18,257 bases of DNA, taken from NCBI GenBank assembly GCA_910583965.1, contig CAJUAE010000071.1:1-18257 (forward strand), given 5' to 3'. Of this stretch, positions 1 through 8,657 are shown one piece after another. The notes under the pieces are model-generated. The model was given only the letters and a program-made list of their open reading frames with translations. It was not told the origin of the DNA and ran no database searches. Source of the DNA: an uncultured Lachnospiraceae bacterium. GTDB taxonomy: Bacteria; Bacillota; Clostridia; Lachnospirales; Lachnospiraceae. A program made the position numbers and the translations under genes. Within the stretch, counting starts at the first letter, position 1. The number at the start of each line of letters is the position of its first letter.

Positions 1-93
1 CATTTTCCCTTATAATTTGAAAAATAGATGATAAAGTATTCATGAAACAACCCTAGGAATTTAAAAATTGTTCTTTTATTTTTTCAAAGCCTA

Positions 94-102
94 TGCTATA
101 AT
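94..102 (+). promoter_or_regulatory. Probable tig promoter, extended -10
   Basis: TGC-TATAAT (TG at 94-95, hexamer 97-102) is a textbook extended -10 element about 105 bases before the trigger factor start. No good -35 hexamer sits 16-18 bases upstream; that stretch is only T-rich, which an extended -10 can tolerate. The leader between this promoter and the gene contains two short inverted repeats (TGTAA/TTACA near 114-127 and GTAC/GTAC near 137-150). Bases 1-90 are AT-rich and show no gene. Confidence 0.55.
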
Positions 103-206
103 TGTAAAATGACTGTAACTGTTACAAATGACAGGGTACGGATTGTACGTGAAAATATATTCATAGCAGGTATTATTGCATGATGTTCGAGGAGGAAATA
201 GGACAA

Positions 207-1493
207 ATGAGTTTACAGGTAGAAAAGTTGGACGGAAATATGGCTAAGCTTACCATAGAAGTGTCAACAGAGGATTTTGAGAAAGCAGTGGAGAAGGCTT
301 ATCAGAAAAGTAAAGGCAAGGTTAGTATTCCGGGATTTCGCAAGGGCAAAGTGCCACGTAAAATGATAGAACAGATGTATGGACAAGAGGTTTTTTATGA
401 GGATGCAGCAAATATTGCCATCCCTTCGGCGTATGCAGACGCTGTAGATGAGTGTACAGAGGAGATTGTGTCACAGCCAACCATTGAGGTTGTGCAACTC
501 GAGGCAGGGAAACCTTTTATCTTTACGGCGGAGGTTGCATTGAAGCCAGATGTTACGCTTGGAAAATATAAAGGGATTGAATTTGATAAGATTGATGTCT
601 CTGTCACAGAGGAAGAAGTTGATGCCGCAATTGACAAAGAGCGGGAGAGAAATGCCAGAACAATTTCTGTGGAGGACAGAGCAGTTCAAGACAAAGACAT
701 GATAGTACTGGATTATGAGGGATTTGTGGATGGAAAAGCATTTGAGGGCGGAAAAGATGAAAGTTATCCGTTGACTATTGGTTCAAACACATTTATTCCT
801 GGTTTTGAGGAGCAGTTGATTGGCGCTGAGATTGATAAGGAAATGGAAGTGAATGTGACCTTCCCAGAGGATTATCATGCAACAGAGCTTGCTGGAAAGG
901 CAGCTTTATTTAAATGTACTGTTCGTGAAATCAAGGAGAAGGAACTTCCAGAGCTGGATGATGAGTTTGCAAGTGAAGTGTCAGAATTTGACACACTGGC
1001 TGAGTACAAAGAAGATGTGAAGAAGAATCTCATTTTGAAAAAAGAAGAAACAGCAAAAAATGAGAAGGAAGGACTTGTTGTTGATGCAGTTATTGCAGAG
1101 GCACAGATGAATATTCCAGAAGCAATGATCACAACACAGCAGCGCCAGATGGTGGATGATTTTGCACAGAAAATTCGGATGCAGGGAATTACAATTGAAC
1201 AGTATTTCCAATTTACAGGACTGACAAAAGAGGCATTGTTAGAGCAGATGAAGCCTCAGGCAGAACAGCAGATTAAGTCTAGACTTGTTCTGGAAGCAGT
1301 GGCAAAGGCTGAGAATTTGGAAGCGAGTGAGGAAGAATATACAGACGAAATTAAAAAAATGGCAGAAGCTTATCGCATGTCGGAGGAGAAAATGATAGAG
1401 ATGATTGGCGCATTTGAGGAAAAAGCAATCAAAGGGGACCTTCGCATAAAGAAAGCATTGGATTTTGTTGTTGAGAATGCGGTCGAGAAGTAA
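207..1493 (+). CDS. tig: Trigger factor, ribosome-associated chaperone and peptidyl-prolyl isomerase
   Basis: Trigger factor binds near the ribosome exit tunnel and shields nascent chains before handing them on. The 428-residue product has the usual length and domain order. The N-terminal ribosome-binding domain carries the signature GFRKGKVP (residues 43-50), whose FRK residues contact the ribosome in the family. An FKBP-type isomerase domain follows at roughly 152-240 (DYEGFVDGKAFEGG to KCTVREI), then a long helical C-terminal substrate cradle. The frame stays open to an ATG at 180, but I chose 207: AGGAGG (190-195) lies 11 bases before it and the product then begins MSLQVEKL as homologues do. 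It is the first gene of the proteostasis block. An inverted repeat and the clpP promoter follow, so clpP can be transcribed independently. Confidence 0.96.
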   Translation: MSLQVEKLDGNMAKLTIEVSTEDFEKAVEKAYQKSKGKVSIPGFRKGKVPRKMIEQMYGQEVFYEDAANIAIPSAYADAVDECTEEIVSQPTIEVVQLEAGKPFIFTAEVALKPDVTLGKYKGIEFDKIDVSVTEEEVDAAIDKERERNARTISVEDRAVQDKDMIVLDYEGFVDGKAFEGGKDESYPLTIGSNTFIPGFEEQLIGAEIDKEMEVNVTFPEDYHATELAGKAALFKCTVREIKEKELPELDDEFASEVSEFDTLAEYKEDVKKNLILKKEETAKNEKEGLVVDAVIAEAQMNIPEAMITTQQRQMVDDFAQKIRMQGITIEQYFQFTGLTKEALLEQMKPQAEQQIKSRLVLEAVAKAENLEASEEEYTDEIKKMAEAYRMSEEKMIEMIGAFEEKAIKGDLRIKKALDFVVENAVEK

Positions 1494-1538
1494 TTGGGAG
1501 CGTATTAAAAATTTTATATTCTAGAAAAATTCTAAAAA

Positions 1539-1581
1539 AAATATAATAATTGTGCAGATGATTTGCACAATTATTATATTT
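1539..1581. repeat. Perfect 18-bp inverted repeat between tig and clpP
   Basis: The arms 1539-1556 and 1564-1581 are perfectly complementary around a 7-base loop. The left arm is preceded by a run of A, so on the minus strand the hairpin is followed by TTTTTTTAGA, the form of a leftward intrinsic terminator. On the plus strand there is no free U-tract after the stem. The right arm overlaps the -35 hexamer and spacer of the clpP promoter, so the same dyad could be an operator. Which role applies cannot be settled from sequence. Confidence 0.75.
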
Positions 1582-1591
1582 GCGTTATACT
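1563..1591 (+). promoter_or_regulatory. clpP promoter
   Basis: TTGCAC (1563-1568) and TATACT (1586-1591) are separated by exactly 17 bases, a strong match to a vegetative sigma-A promoter. It would start transcription near 1598, giving a leader of about 55 bases before clpP. I saw no CtsR heptad repeat and no CIRCE element here, although clp genes in Firmicutes are often CtsR-controlled. Confidence 0.65.
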
Positions 1592-1652
1592 GAAAGAAAA
1601 GTGCGAATCGTTATAAAGTTCAGTATCATTACGAAAATCGGAGGTAAATCCC

Positions 1653-2255
1653 ATGAGTTTAGTACCATATGTCATTGAACAGACAAGCCGCGGGGAACGT
1701 TCTTATGATATTTATTCCAGGCTCCTAAAGGAACGAATTATTTTTTTGGGGGAAGAAGTAAATGAAGTGACAGCGAGCCTGACTGTGGCACAGTTATTAT
1801 TTTTGGAGGCGGAGGACCCTGAGAAAGATATTCAACTATATATTAATAGTCCTGGAGGGTCTGTCACTGCTGGTATGGCAATCTATGATACAATGCGCTA
1901 TATCAAGTGTGATGTATCTACTATCTGCATTGGAATGGCGGCCAGCATGGGTGCATTTCTGTTAGCAGGTGGTACCAAAGGGAAACGTCTTGCGCTTCCC
2001 AATGCAGAGATTATGATTCATCAGCCGCTTGGCGGAGCACAAGGACAGGCAACAGAGATAGAAATCGCTGCAAAACATATTCTGCGTACCAAGCAGAAAT
2101 TAAATAGTATCCTTGCAGAAAATTGTGGTCAACCATATGATGTGATCGCTGCGGATACAGAACGTGACAATTGGAAGTCGGCTGAGGAAGCCATGCAGTA
2201 CGGATTGATTGATAAGGTGATCACGGACAGGGCTGAAGCAGCAGAAGACTTATAG
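1653..2255 (+). CDS. clpP: ATP-dependent Clp protease, proteolytic subunit
   Basis: ClpP is the serine peptidase that forms the double-heptamer chamber fed by Clp unfoldases such as ClpX, encoded next. The 200-residue product is full length. The catalytic triad is visible: Ser98 in GMAASMGA, His123 in MIHQPLGG, and Asp172 in the ADTERDNW segment. The oxyanion-side loop NSPGGSV is at 65-71. The start is well fixed by GGAGG (1640-1644), 8 bases before the ATG. A short propeptide, as in many ClpP proteins, may be removed from the N-terminus. clpX begins 44 bases after the stop with no terminator between, so the two are very likely cotranscribed, which matches their joint function. In Bacillus subtilis clpP is separate from tig-clpX; here the order is tig-clpP-clpX. 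Confidence 0.97.
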   Translation: MSLVPYVIEQTSRGERSYDIYSRLLKERIIFLGEEVNEVTASLTVAQLLFLEAEDPEKDIQLYINSPGGSVTAGMAIYDTMRYIKCDVSTICIGMAASMGAFLLAGGTKGKRLALPNAEIMIHQPLGGAQGQATEIEIAAKHILRTKQKLNSILAENCGQPYDVIAADTERDNWKSAEEAMQYGLIDKVITDRAEAAEDL

Positions 2256-2299
2256 TTTGAATTTGAATTGATATAATTATGAGTAAAGGGAGAAAAAGG

Positions 2300-3568
2300 A
2301 TGGCTGGAAAAAGCACTGAAGGAAGGGTAAGATGTTCTTTCTGCAACAAAACACAGGATCAGGTTCGGAAATTGATAGCAGGCCCATCCGGTGTTTATAT
2401 CTGTGATGAGTGTGTAGATATCTGTGCAGACATTATAGAGGAGGAGTATGAGGAGGAGCAGATCGATGGTGGTATTGATATCAATCTCCTGAAACCTGTT
2501 GAGATCAAAGAATTTCTTGATGAGTATGTGATCGGACAGGAAGAAGCTAAGAAAGTATTGTCCGTAGCTGTCTACAATCATTATAAACGTGTTATGGCGG
2601 AAAAGGACTTGGACGTTGAATTACAAAAGAGTAATATTATTATGATTGGCCCAACTGGATCGGGTAAGACATACCTAGCACAGACTCTTGCCAAGATTAT
2701 TAACGTTCCACTTGCGATAGCGGATGCGACAACACTTACGGAAGCGGGCTATGTGGGCGAGGATGTTGAGAATATTCTTCTGAAACTTATCCAAGCAGCC
2801 GATTATGATATTGAGCGTGCTCAATATGGTATTATCTATATTGATGAAATCGATAAAATCACGAAAAAGAGTGAGAATGTTTCGATTACGAGAGATGTGT
2901 CGGGAGAGGGTGTACAGCAGGCACTTTTAAAAATTGTTGAGGGAACAGTGGCAAGCGTTCCGCCGCAGGGAGGAAGAAAGCATCCCCATCAGGAGCTAAT
3001 ACAGATTGATACAACCAATATTCTCTTTATCTGTGGGGGCGCTTTTGATGGACTCGACAAGATTGTGGAGAATAGACTTGACCGTAAATCGATAGGATTT
3101 AACAAAGATATTGCGGAGAAGACAACACGAGATGTCGGAGCAGTGTTTAAGGAAGTGACACCGCAGGATTTGACTAAATATGGTCTTATACCAGAGTTTG
3201 TCGGTAGGGTTCCAATTAATGTATCGTTGGAAGGACTGGATAAGAAAGCACTCGTGAGAATTTTAAAAGAACCTAAGAGTGCTCTAATCAAGCAATATCA
3301 AAAGCTATTTGAGTTTGATAATGTAAAACTTTCCTTTGAGCCGGATGCAATAGAAGCGATTGCGGAGAAAGCACTGGAGAGAAAGACAGGAGCCAGAGGT
3401 CTGCGTTCCATCATGGAGAGCATTATGATGGATGTGATGTATGAGATTCCCTCAGATGACACAATTGAAAGTTGTGTTATCACTAAGGAGTCTGTGGAAG
3501 GAACAAGTCAGCCTTTTGTAGTACACCGTGAATCAATGCGTGCAGAGCGAGAGAAAAAGGCGAGATAA
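2300..3568 (+). CDS. clpX: ATP-dependent Clp protease, ATP-binding subunit ClpX
   Basis: ClpX is the hexameric AAA+ unfoldase that recognises degrons and threads substrates into ClpP. Numbering from my chosen start (422 residues), the N-terminal zinc-binding domain has Cys12, Cys15, Cys35 and Cys38. Walker A is GPTGSGKT (117-124), the pore-1 loop is GYVG (150-153), Walker B is IIYIDEID (178-185), the RKH pore loop is at 226-228, and the ClpP-docking IGF tripeptide is at 265-267. All expected elements are intact. The frame also has an ATG at 2279, but that start has no ribosome binding site, while GGGAG (2288-2292) sits 7 bases before 2300 and gives the usual MAGK-type N-terminus. It is followed at once by a strong terminator, which separates it from lon. 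Confidence 0.96.
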   Translation: MAGKSTEGRVRCSFCNKTQDQVRKLIAGPSGVYICDECVDICADIIEEEYEEEQIDGGIDINLLKPVEIKEFLDEYVIGQEEAKKVLSVAVYNHYKRVMAEKDLDVELQKSNIIMIGPTGSGKTYLAQTLAKIINVPLAIADATTLTEAGYVGEDVENILLKLIQAADYDIERAQYGIIYIDEIDKITKKSENVSITRDVSGEGVQQALLKIVEGTVASVPPQGGRKHPHQELIQIDTTNILFICGGAFDGLDKIVENRLDRKSIGFNKDIAEKTTRDVGAVFKEVTPQDLTKYGLIPEFVGRVPINVSLEGLDKKALVRILKEPKSALIKQYQKLFEFDNVKLSFEPDAIEAIAEKALERKTGARGLRSIMESIMMDVMYEIPSDDTIESCVITKESVEGTSQPFVVHRESMRAEREKKAR

Positions 3569-3587
3569 ATAAATGGATAGATTATAG

Positions 3588-3615
3588 ACGCCGCCTTATA
3601 TAAAGGCGGCGTTTT
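3588..3615 (+). terminator. Intrinsic terminator after clpX
   Basis: A perfect 10-bp GC-rich stem (3588-3597 with 3603-3612) around a five-base ATATA loop is followed by TTTT. It ends the clpP-clpX transcript. The lon start codon lies only 27 bases further on, so any transcript reaching lon from upstream must read through this hairpin. Confidence 0.9.
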
Positions 3616-3642
3616 ATATCTGATTAAGAGAGGATATTATAG

Positions 3643-6045
3643 ATGGAGCAGATAACGACAGCATTACCTTTGGTGGCATTGCGCGGATTAACAGTAGTGC
3701 CAGGTATGATTATGCATTTTGATTTGAACAGAGATATGTCGAAAAATGCAATTGAACAGGCACTAAATCATTTGCAAAGAGTGTTGCTTGTGCCACAGGT
3801 GGACCCAGAGGAAGAAAATCCAGAGGAAGATGGTTTATATAAAGTGTGTACAGTGGCTAATATCAGGCAAGTTACAAAGCTTCCGAATGATATTGACAGA
3901 GTGATGGTGGAGGCTGTGACAAGAGCACACATTTTAGAGTTAAGTGATAATGAAGGAAAGTATTTTAGTGCTTCCTATGAAGAAATTATTGATAAAGAAG
4001 ACATTCCGCAGTCTGAGAAAGATGCATTAGTGCGCACCCTGAAAGAAGTGTTTGACACTTATGTCAGATTTTACCCCAAGATAGGGAAAAGCCTAGGCAA
4101 ATATTTTAAAGAAGACTGTAGCTTGGTTGTTTTGATAAACCAGATTTTAATCAATACTCCGTTTACGTATGAACAGAAACAACAGATATTAGAAATAGAA
4201 GATATTACAGAACAGTGTGGGGAACTGGTGCTATTGATTATGAATGAGGCACAGATTGCAGCGATACGCACACAATTAGCGGTAAAAATTCGAGAAAAAA
4301 TTGACAAAAATCAGAGAGATTATGTTCTGCGGGAGCAGATGGAGTATATACAGGAAGAACTTGGGGACAAAAACCAGTATTCTGATGTAAAGCATTATGA
4401 GGAAGCGCTTGCCAAGTTGAAGGCAGACGCGGAAGTTAAGGAAAAGATAAAAAAAGAGATTGCCAGATTTAAGACTATTATGGGTTCAAGCTCTGAGAGT
4501 GCAGTGGAGCGGGGATATATTGAGACCTTGTTGGAACTGCCATGGAATAAGGCGTCAAAAGATAATAATGATATTAATAGAGCGGAACAAATTTTAGAGA
4601 GAGACCACTATGGATTGGAGAAGGTTAAAGAGCGTATTGTTGAATATTTGGCAGTGCGGTGTTTGACTAGCAAGGGTGAAGCACCAATTTTGTGTCTGGT
4701 GGGACCGCCTGGAACGGGAAAAACTTCCATTGCAAAATCAATTGCTGAGGCGTTGAACAAAAAATATATTAGAATTTGTCTGGGCGGTGTGCGCGATGAG
4801 GCGGAAATTAGAGGACACAGAAAAACTTATGTTGGAGCAATGCCAGGGCGCATTGCGAATGGTCTCAAACAGGCGGGAGTATGTAATCCGCTAATGTTGT
4901 TGGATGAGATTGACAAAGTTAGCAGTGATTATAAAGGGGATACCTCCTCTGCATTGTTAGAGGTGTTAGACCCAGAGCAAAACTGTCATTTTAGGGATCA
5001 TTATGTGGAATTGCCACTTGATTTATCCAAAGTTTTGTTTATTGCGACAGCAAATGATGCAGGTAATATTCCTAGACCGTTGTTAGACCGTATGGATATT
5101 ATTGAAGTTACAAGTTACACTGCAAATGAAAAGTTCCATATTGCAAAAGAGCACTTATGGGAAAAGCAGCTAAAGAAAAATGGATTAAAAGATTCCCAAT
5201 TGACAATTAGTGACAATGCTATCAAGGCGGTGATTGACCGATATACAAAAGAGGCAGGTGTGCGAAATTTGGAACGGAAACTTGGTACAGTTTGCAGAAA
5301 GGCCGCCCTGGAAATTCTAAAAAACAGAAGTGGAAAAAAAGAAAAGCAGGTGCAAGATAAGAATATTCGTGTCAACAGTCAAAAACTTGAAAAATACCTT
5401 GGAAAGCCAAAATATAGTGTAGATATGGCGAATGAGAAGGATGATGTGGGAATTGTAAGAGGACTTGCATGGACAAGTGTCGGAGGTGATACACTTCAGA
5501 TTGAAGTGAATGTTATGCCTGGCAAGGGTGAGATAGAATTGACTGGAAAACTTGGTGATGTGATGAAAGAGTCCGCAATGACAGGAATTAGTTTTATTCG
5601 CTCTATTGCGTCAAAGTATAAAATCGCACCAGAATTTTTTAAGGAGAATGATTTTCATATACACATTCCAGAAGGGGCAGTGCCAAAGGATGGGCCATCC
5701 GCGGGTATCACTATGGCGACAGCAGTATTGTCTGCTATTACAGACACCCCTGTAAAAGCTAAAGTTGCTATGACAGGGGAAATCACATTGCGTGGCAGAG
5801 TGCTTCCAATAGGTGGTCTTAAGGAGAAATTGTTAGCAGCAAAGACAGCAGGCATTACAACAGTACTTGTTCCAGAAAAAAATGAGAAGGACGTAGCGGA
5901 GATTTCAAATGAAATTAAATCAGGTATGGAAATTTGTTTGGTAGATTCTATGGATGATGTGATATCGCTTGCTTTTGCGAGAGAAATCAAAGTTAAGAAC
6001 ACAAGATCCAAGACAAAGACCGGAAACAATAAGCAGGAGAAGTAA
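3643..6045 (+). CDS. lon: ATP-dependent protease Lon (LonA type)
   Basis: Lon degrades misfolded and short-lived regulatory proteins, with ATPase and serine-lysine protease in one chain. The 800-residue product is of normal LonA length. An N-terminal substrate-binding domain begins at LPLVALRGLTVVPG, followed by a coiled helical region. The AAA+ module has Walker A GPPGTGKT (354-361) and Walker B LMLLDEID (417-424). The protease domain holds the catalytic dyad Ser686 (in PKDGPSAG) and Lys729 (in GGLKEK), spaced 43 residues as in E. coli Lon. The last 18 residues form a lysine-rich tail. The ATG has a modest ribosome binding site (GAGG, 3630-3633). No LonB gene lies beside it, unlike in Bacillus. 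ysxC starts 3 bases after the stop, so the two are almost certainly cotranscribed. Confidence 0.96.
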   Translation: MEQITTALPLVALRGLTVVPGMIMHFDLNRDMSKNAIEQALNHLQRVLLVPQVDPEEENPEEDGLYKVCTVANIRQVTKLPNDIDRVMVEAVTRAHILELSDNEGKYFSASYEEIIDKEDIPQSEKDALVRTLKEVFDTYVRFYPKIGKSLGKYFKEDCSLVVLINQILINTPFTYEQKQQILEIEDITEQCGELVLLIMNEAQIAAIRTQLAVKIREKIDKNQRDYVLREQMEYIQEELGDKNQYSDVKHYEEALAKLKADAEVKEKIKKEIARFKTIMGSSSESAVERGYIETLLELPWNKASKDNNDINRAEQILERDHYGLEKVKERIVEYLAVRCLTSKGEAPILCLVGPPGTGKTSIAKSIAEALNKKYIRICLGGVRDEAEIRGHRKTYVGAMPGRIANGLKQAGVCNPLMLLDEIDKVSSDYKGDTSSALLEVLDPEQNCHFRDHYVELPLDLSKVLFIATANDAGNIPRPLLDRMDIIEVTSYTANEKFHIAKEHLWEKQLKKNGLKDSQLTISDNAIKAVIDRYTKEAGVRNLERKLGTVCRKAALEILKNRSGKKEKQVQDKNIRVNSQKLEKYLGKPKYSVDMANEKDDVGIVRGLAWTSVGGDTLQIEVNVMPGKGEIELTGKLGDVMKESAMTGISFIRSIASKYKIAPEFFKENDFHIHIPEGAVPKDGPSAGITMATAVLSAITDTPVKAKVAMTGEITLRGRVLPIGGLKEKLLAAKTAGITTVLVPEKNEKDVAEISNEIKSGMEICLVDSMDDVISLAFAREIKVKNTRSKTKTGNNKQEK

Positions 6046-6048
6046 TAG

Positions 6049-6651
6049 ATGGTTATTAAAAATGTTCGTTTGGAGACTGTGATTGGTGTGACCAGTAAGA
6101 TACCACAAAATGTAATGCCGGAAATTGCTTTTGCCGGAAAGAGTAATGTGGGTAAATCTTCCCTTATCAATGCTTTAATGAATCGTAAATCATTGGCGCG
6201 CACCAGCGCACAGCCAGGAAAGACACAGACAATCAATTTTTATAATATTAATGATGCGTTGTATTTTGTAGATCTTCCAGGATATGGCTATGCAAAGGTG
6301 AGTCAACAAGAAAAAGAAAAATGGGGTAAAATGATTGAGAAATATCTGCGACAATCGAAAGTATTAAAGACGGTTTTTTTGTTGGTAGATATTCGGCATG
6401 ACCCGTCAGCAAATGATAAGATTATGTATGAGTGGATTCTCTCAAATGGGTTTCATCCGATTATTATCGCAACGAAAGCAGATAAGATAAACCGCAGTCA
6501 ATTGCAGAAACAGATTAAGGCAGTGCGACAGGGACTTGATGTGGATAAAGATACGATTGTGATACCATTTTCAGCGCAGACGAAGCAAGGGAGAGATGAG
6601 ATCTATGAACTGATTGACCATATGATGGAGCAGCCAAAAGGAGGGTTCTGA
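6049..6651 (+). CDS. ysxC: Ribosome biogenesis GTP-binding protein YsxC/EngB
   Basis: This is an EngB-family GTPase needed for late assembly of the large ribosomal subunit, usually essential. The 200-residue product has every GTPase motif: G1 GKSNVGKS (30-37), the switch threonine region around TSAQPGKTQT (52-61), G3 DLPGYG (75-80), G4 TKAD (142-145) and G5 SA (175-176). The QPGKTQ and PGYGYAKV segments are specific to the EngB branch. The ribosome binding site AGGAGA (6035-6040) lies in the last codons of lon and the gap is 3 bases, so translation is probably coupled to lon. The lon-ysxC pairing is conserved across Firmicutes. The same family is called EngB or YihA elsewhere. Confidence 0.95.
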   Translation: MVIKNVRLETVIGVTSKIPQNVMPEIAFAGKSNVGKSSLINALMNRKSLARTSAQPGKTQTINFYNINDALYFVDLPGYGYAKVSQQEKEKWGKMIEKYLRQSKVLKTVFLLVDIRHDPSANDKIMYEWILSNGFHPIIIATKADKINRSQLQKQIKAVRQGLDVDKDTIVIPFSAQTKQGRDEIYELIDHMMEQPKGGF

Positions 6652-6653
6652 TT

Positions 6654-7823
6654 ATGGAAAGAAAGACAATCGGAATAGAGAATCTAAAGCTGATTGTAAA
6701 TATATTAATTTCATTGGTAATTTTGTTACTCTGCATTTTTGTGGTTCCAAGATTAGTTTTGTTTTTTATGCCTTTTGTGATTGGTTGGATTATTTCTTGC
6801 ATTGCAAATCCACTTGTTGTGTTTCTCGAACGGAAACTGAAGATTAAGCGAAAGGCCGGAATCGTTGTAGTGATTGTGTGTGTGATTGCAGCAGTGATTG
6901 GAATCGGATATGGACTTGGTGTGATACTCTGGAGGCAGATTTCTGGCTTTATACAAGAGATTCCTACAATGTGGGAGATTGTAAAACAGGATTTTGATAC
7001 GTTTGGTGTATGGATAGACCAGTATATTGGGGTGCGGTCCCTTAAATTTGCGGATGCCCTGAACAATTTGGGGAATATTATTGGAGAGATGATAACAAAC
7101 CTACCAAAAAGTTTTAATTTTAGTACCTTTGAAGGAATGGGGAGTATGGTCGGTAACATTGCCAGTGTCATTATCTCAATAATTATGTGTATGTTATCCG
7201 CATATTTTTTTATTGCGGACCGCGATTGGCTGGGAAGTTTTCTAAACAAAGTGCTTCCTGAAAATATTATACACAAGTATGATGTGTTTGCCTCAAGTTT
7301 GAAGCAGGCAGTTGGAGGGTATTTTAAGGCACAGTTTCGCATTGAAATTTGGATGTATATATTGCTACTGATTGGGTTGACTGTGTTAAAAGTACGATAT
7401 GGTTTGCTGATTGCGCTATTAATTGCCTTTTTGGATTTCTTACCCTTTTTTGGGACAGGTATTGTGTTGATTCCATGGGCGATTGTCAATGTGATTGGTG
7501 GCAATTATTTGAGAGCGCTTGGATTTTTGATTATTTGGGGTTCTGGACAATTATTTCGTCAACTAATTCAACCTAAAATTATGGGAGATTCCATTGGTAT
7601 GGAGCCAATTCCTACATTATTTCTACTTTTTGTTGGTTATCGTTTAGCAGGAGTTGGTGGAATGTTGGTAGCTGTGCCAATTGGTATTATTGTGGTCAAT
7701 ATGAATGAGGCAGGATTTTTTGACACACCAAAGTATAGCATACGACTGTTGGTTCAAAATATTAATCAGTTTCGGCAGTTGAATGAAGACGAAATTAGGA
7801 AATTGGATAAAAAGGATAATTAG
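6654..7823 (+). CDS. AI-2E/PerM-family membrane protein
   Basis: This is a 389-residue polytopic membrane protein. Hydrophobic segments lie near residues 12-31, 33-52, 68-92 and 165-188, with a cluster of four or so between 232 and 350. A soluble, probably extracytoplasmic stretch separates residues 95-160. The late QPKIMG motif followed by a glycine-rich membrane segment is typical of the AI-2E family exporter-like domain (PerM, YdiK, and YtvI of Bacillus). Members are variously proposed to be transporters of signalling molecules or ions; the substrate here is unknown, so I give no symbol. The ribosome binding site AGGAGGG (6639-6645) lies within the end of ysxC and the start follows that stop by 2 bases, so it is part of the same operon. 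Function should not be assumed from the family name. Confidence 0.85.
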   Translation: MERKTIGIENLKLIVNILISLVILLLCIFVVPRLVLFFMPFVIGWIISCIANPLVVFLERKLKIKRKAGIVVVIVCVIAAVIGIGYGLGVILWRQISGFIQEIPTMWEIVKQDFDTFGVWIDQYIGVRSLKFADALNNLGNIIGEMITNLPKSFNFSTFEGMGSMVGNIASVIISIIMCMLSAYFFIADRDWLGSFLNKVLPENIIHKYDVFASSLKQAVGGYFKAQFRIEIWMYILLLIGLTVLKVRYGLLIALLIAFLDFLPFFGTGIVLIPWAIVNVIGGNYLRALGFLIIWGSGQLFRQLIQPKIMGDSIGMEPIPTLFLLFVGYRLAGVGGMLVAVPIGIIVVNMNEAGFFDTPKYSIRLLVQNINQFRQLNEDEIRKLDKKDN

Positions 7824-7839
7824 ATAAGCTATTTAAAAA

Positions 7840-8592
7840 ATGAAGACAATGAGAAATTTTAAGATAACGATACAATATGAAGGCACTCGCTACCAAGGGT
7901 GGCAGCGTCAGGATTCTACAAATAATACAATACAAGGAAAATTTGAGACGATTCTTGCAAAGATGACTGGGCTTGATTTTGTACAAGTTGACGGTTCTGG
8001 ACGAACGGATGCGGGCGTACATGCGTTTGGACAAGTGGCGAATTTTAAAATTGACACTAATATGACTGCAAAGGAAATAATGTCTTATATAAATCAGTAT
8101 TTGCCAGAGGACATTGGTGTTATAGCGATACAGGAGATGCCAGAGCGATTTCATAGCAGACTAAATGCAAAAGGAAAGACTTACAACTATCGCATCTGGA
8201 ATACGGAACTTCCTTGTATTTTTGCGCGCAGATATGTATACGAGATGCCAGAAGAACTTCAATTGGAGGCGATGCGCACTGCTGCAGCCTACCTGATAGG
8301 CAAACATGATTTCAAAGCATTTACTTCCAATAAAAAGAGTAAGAAATCTACTGTGCGCACTATCAATACAGTGCAGATTGACAGGAATGGCAGTGAGGTC
8401 GTCATCACCTACAGTGGTGACGGCTTTCTATATCATATGGTGCGAATACTCACAGGAACTTTAATTGAGGTTGGATTGGGTCAGAGAGCTCCGGCATCTA
8501 TGCAAGTGCTTCTCGAAAAAGATGCCACTAGAGATATGGCAGGTATGCTAGTTCCGGCAAAAGGACTGTGCTTGATGGAAGTGCAATACTAA
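7840..8592 (+). CDS. truA: tRNA pseudouridine(38-40) synthase TruA
   Basis: TruA isomerises uridines 38-40 in the anticodon stem-loop of many tRNAs. The 250-residue product has the family hallmarks: IQYEGTRYQGWQRQ near the N-terminus, the catalytic-loop GRTDAGVHA with nucleophile Asp57, the FHSRLNAKGKTYNYR segment, and FLYHMVRILTGTLIEVG near the C-terminus. The start is uncertain. ATG at 7840 has no clear ribosome binding site, and a second in-frame ATG at 7849 (giving MRNFKITIQ) has only a weak GAAG before it; both give a complete protein. The gap to the preceding gene is 16 bases, so TruA is probably the last cistron of the lon operon. No clear terminator follows; the gap to glnS is AT-rich and holds the glnS promoter. 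Confidence 0.95.
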   Translation: MKTMRNFKITIQYEGTRYQGWQRQDSTNNTIQGKFETILAKMTGLDFVQVDGSGRTDAGVHAFGQVANFKIDTNMTAKEIMSYINQYLPEDIGVIAIQEMPERFHSRLNAKGKTYNYRIWNTELPCIFARRYVYEMPEELQLEAMRTAAAYLIGKHDFKAFTSNKKSKKSTVRTINTVQIDRNGSEVVITYSGDGFLYHMVRILTGTLIEVGLGQRAPASMQVLLEKDATRDMAGMLVPAKGLCLMEVQY

Positions 8593-8657
8593 ATTTTTAT
8601 ATAGATAATTGGTAATAAGTTGAAAAAAAGATTATAATAGAAAAAATTTAGAAAATC

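Noticed and set aside
180..206. Upstream ATG extending trigger factor by nine residues
   Set aside because: The AGGAGG at 190-195 lies inside this extension and fits the ATG at 207; homologues begin MSLQVE.
1494..1652. CtsR or CIRCE heat-shock operator before clpP
   Set aside because: Neither the GGTCAAA heptad repeat nor the TTAGCACTC-N9-GAGTGCTAA form is present.
2129..2581. 150-codon leftward frame across the clpP-clpX junction
   Set aside because: It is antisense to two clear genes, shows no family motif, and is a shadow frame.
6515..7504. 329-codon leftward frame opposite ysxC and the AI-2E-family gene
   Set aside because: Long only because the opposite strand codes for a hydrophobic, stop-poor protein; no ribosome binding site and no recognisable domain. 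The plus-strand genes are well supported.
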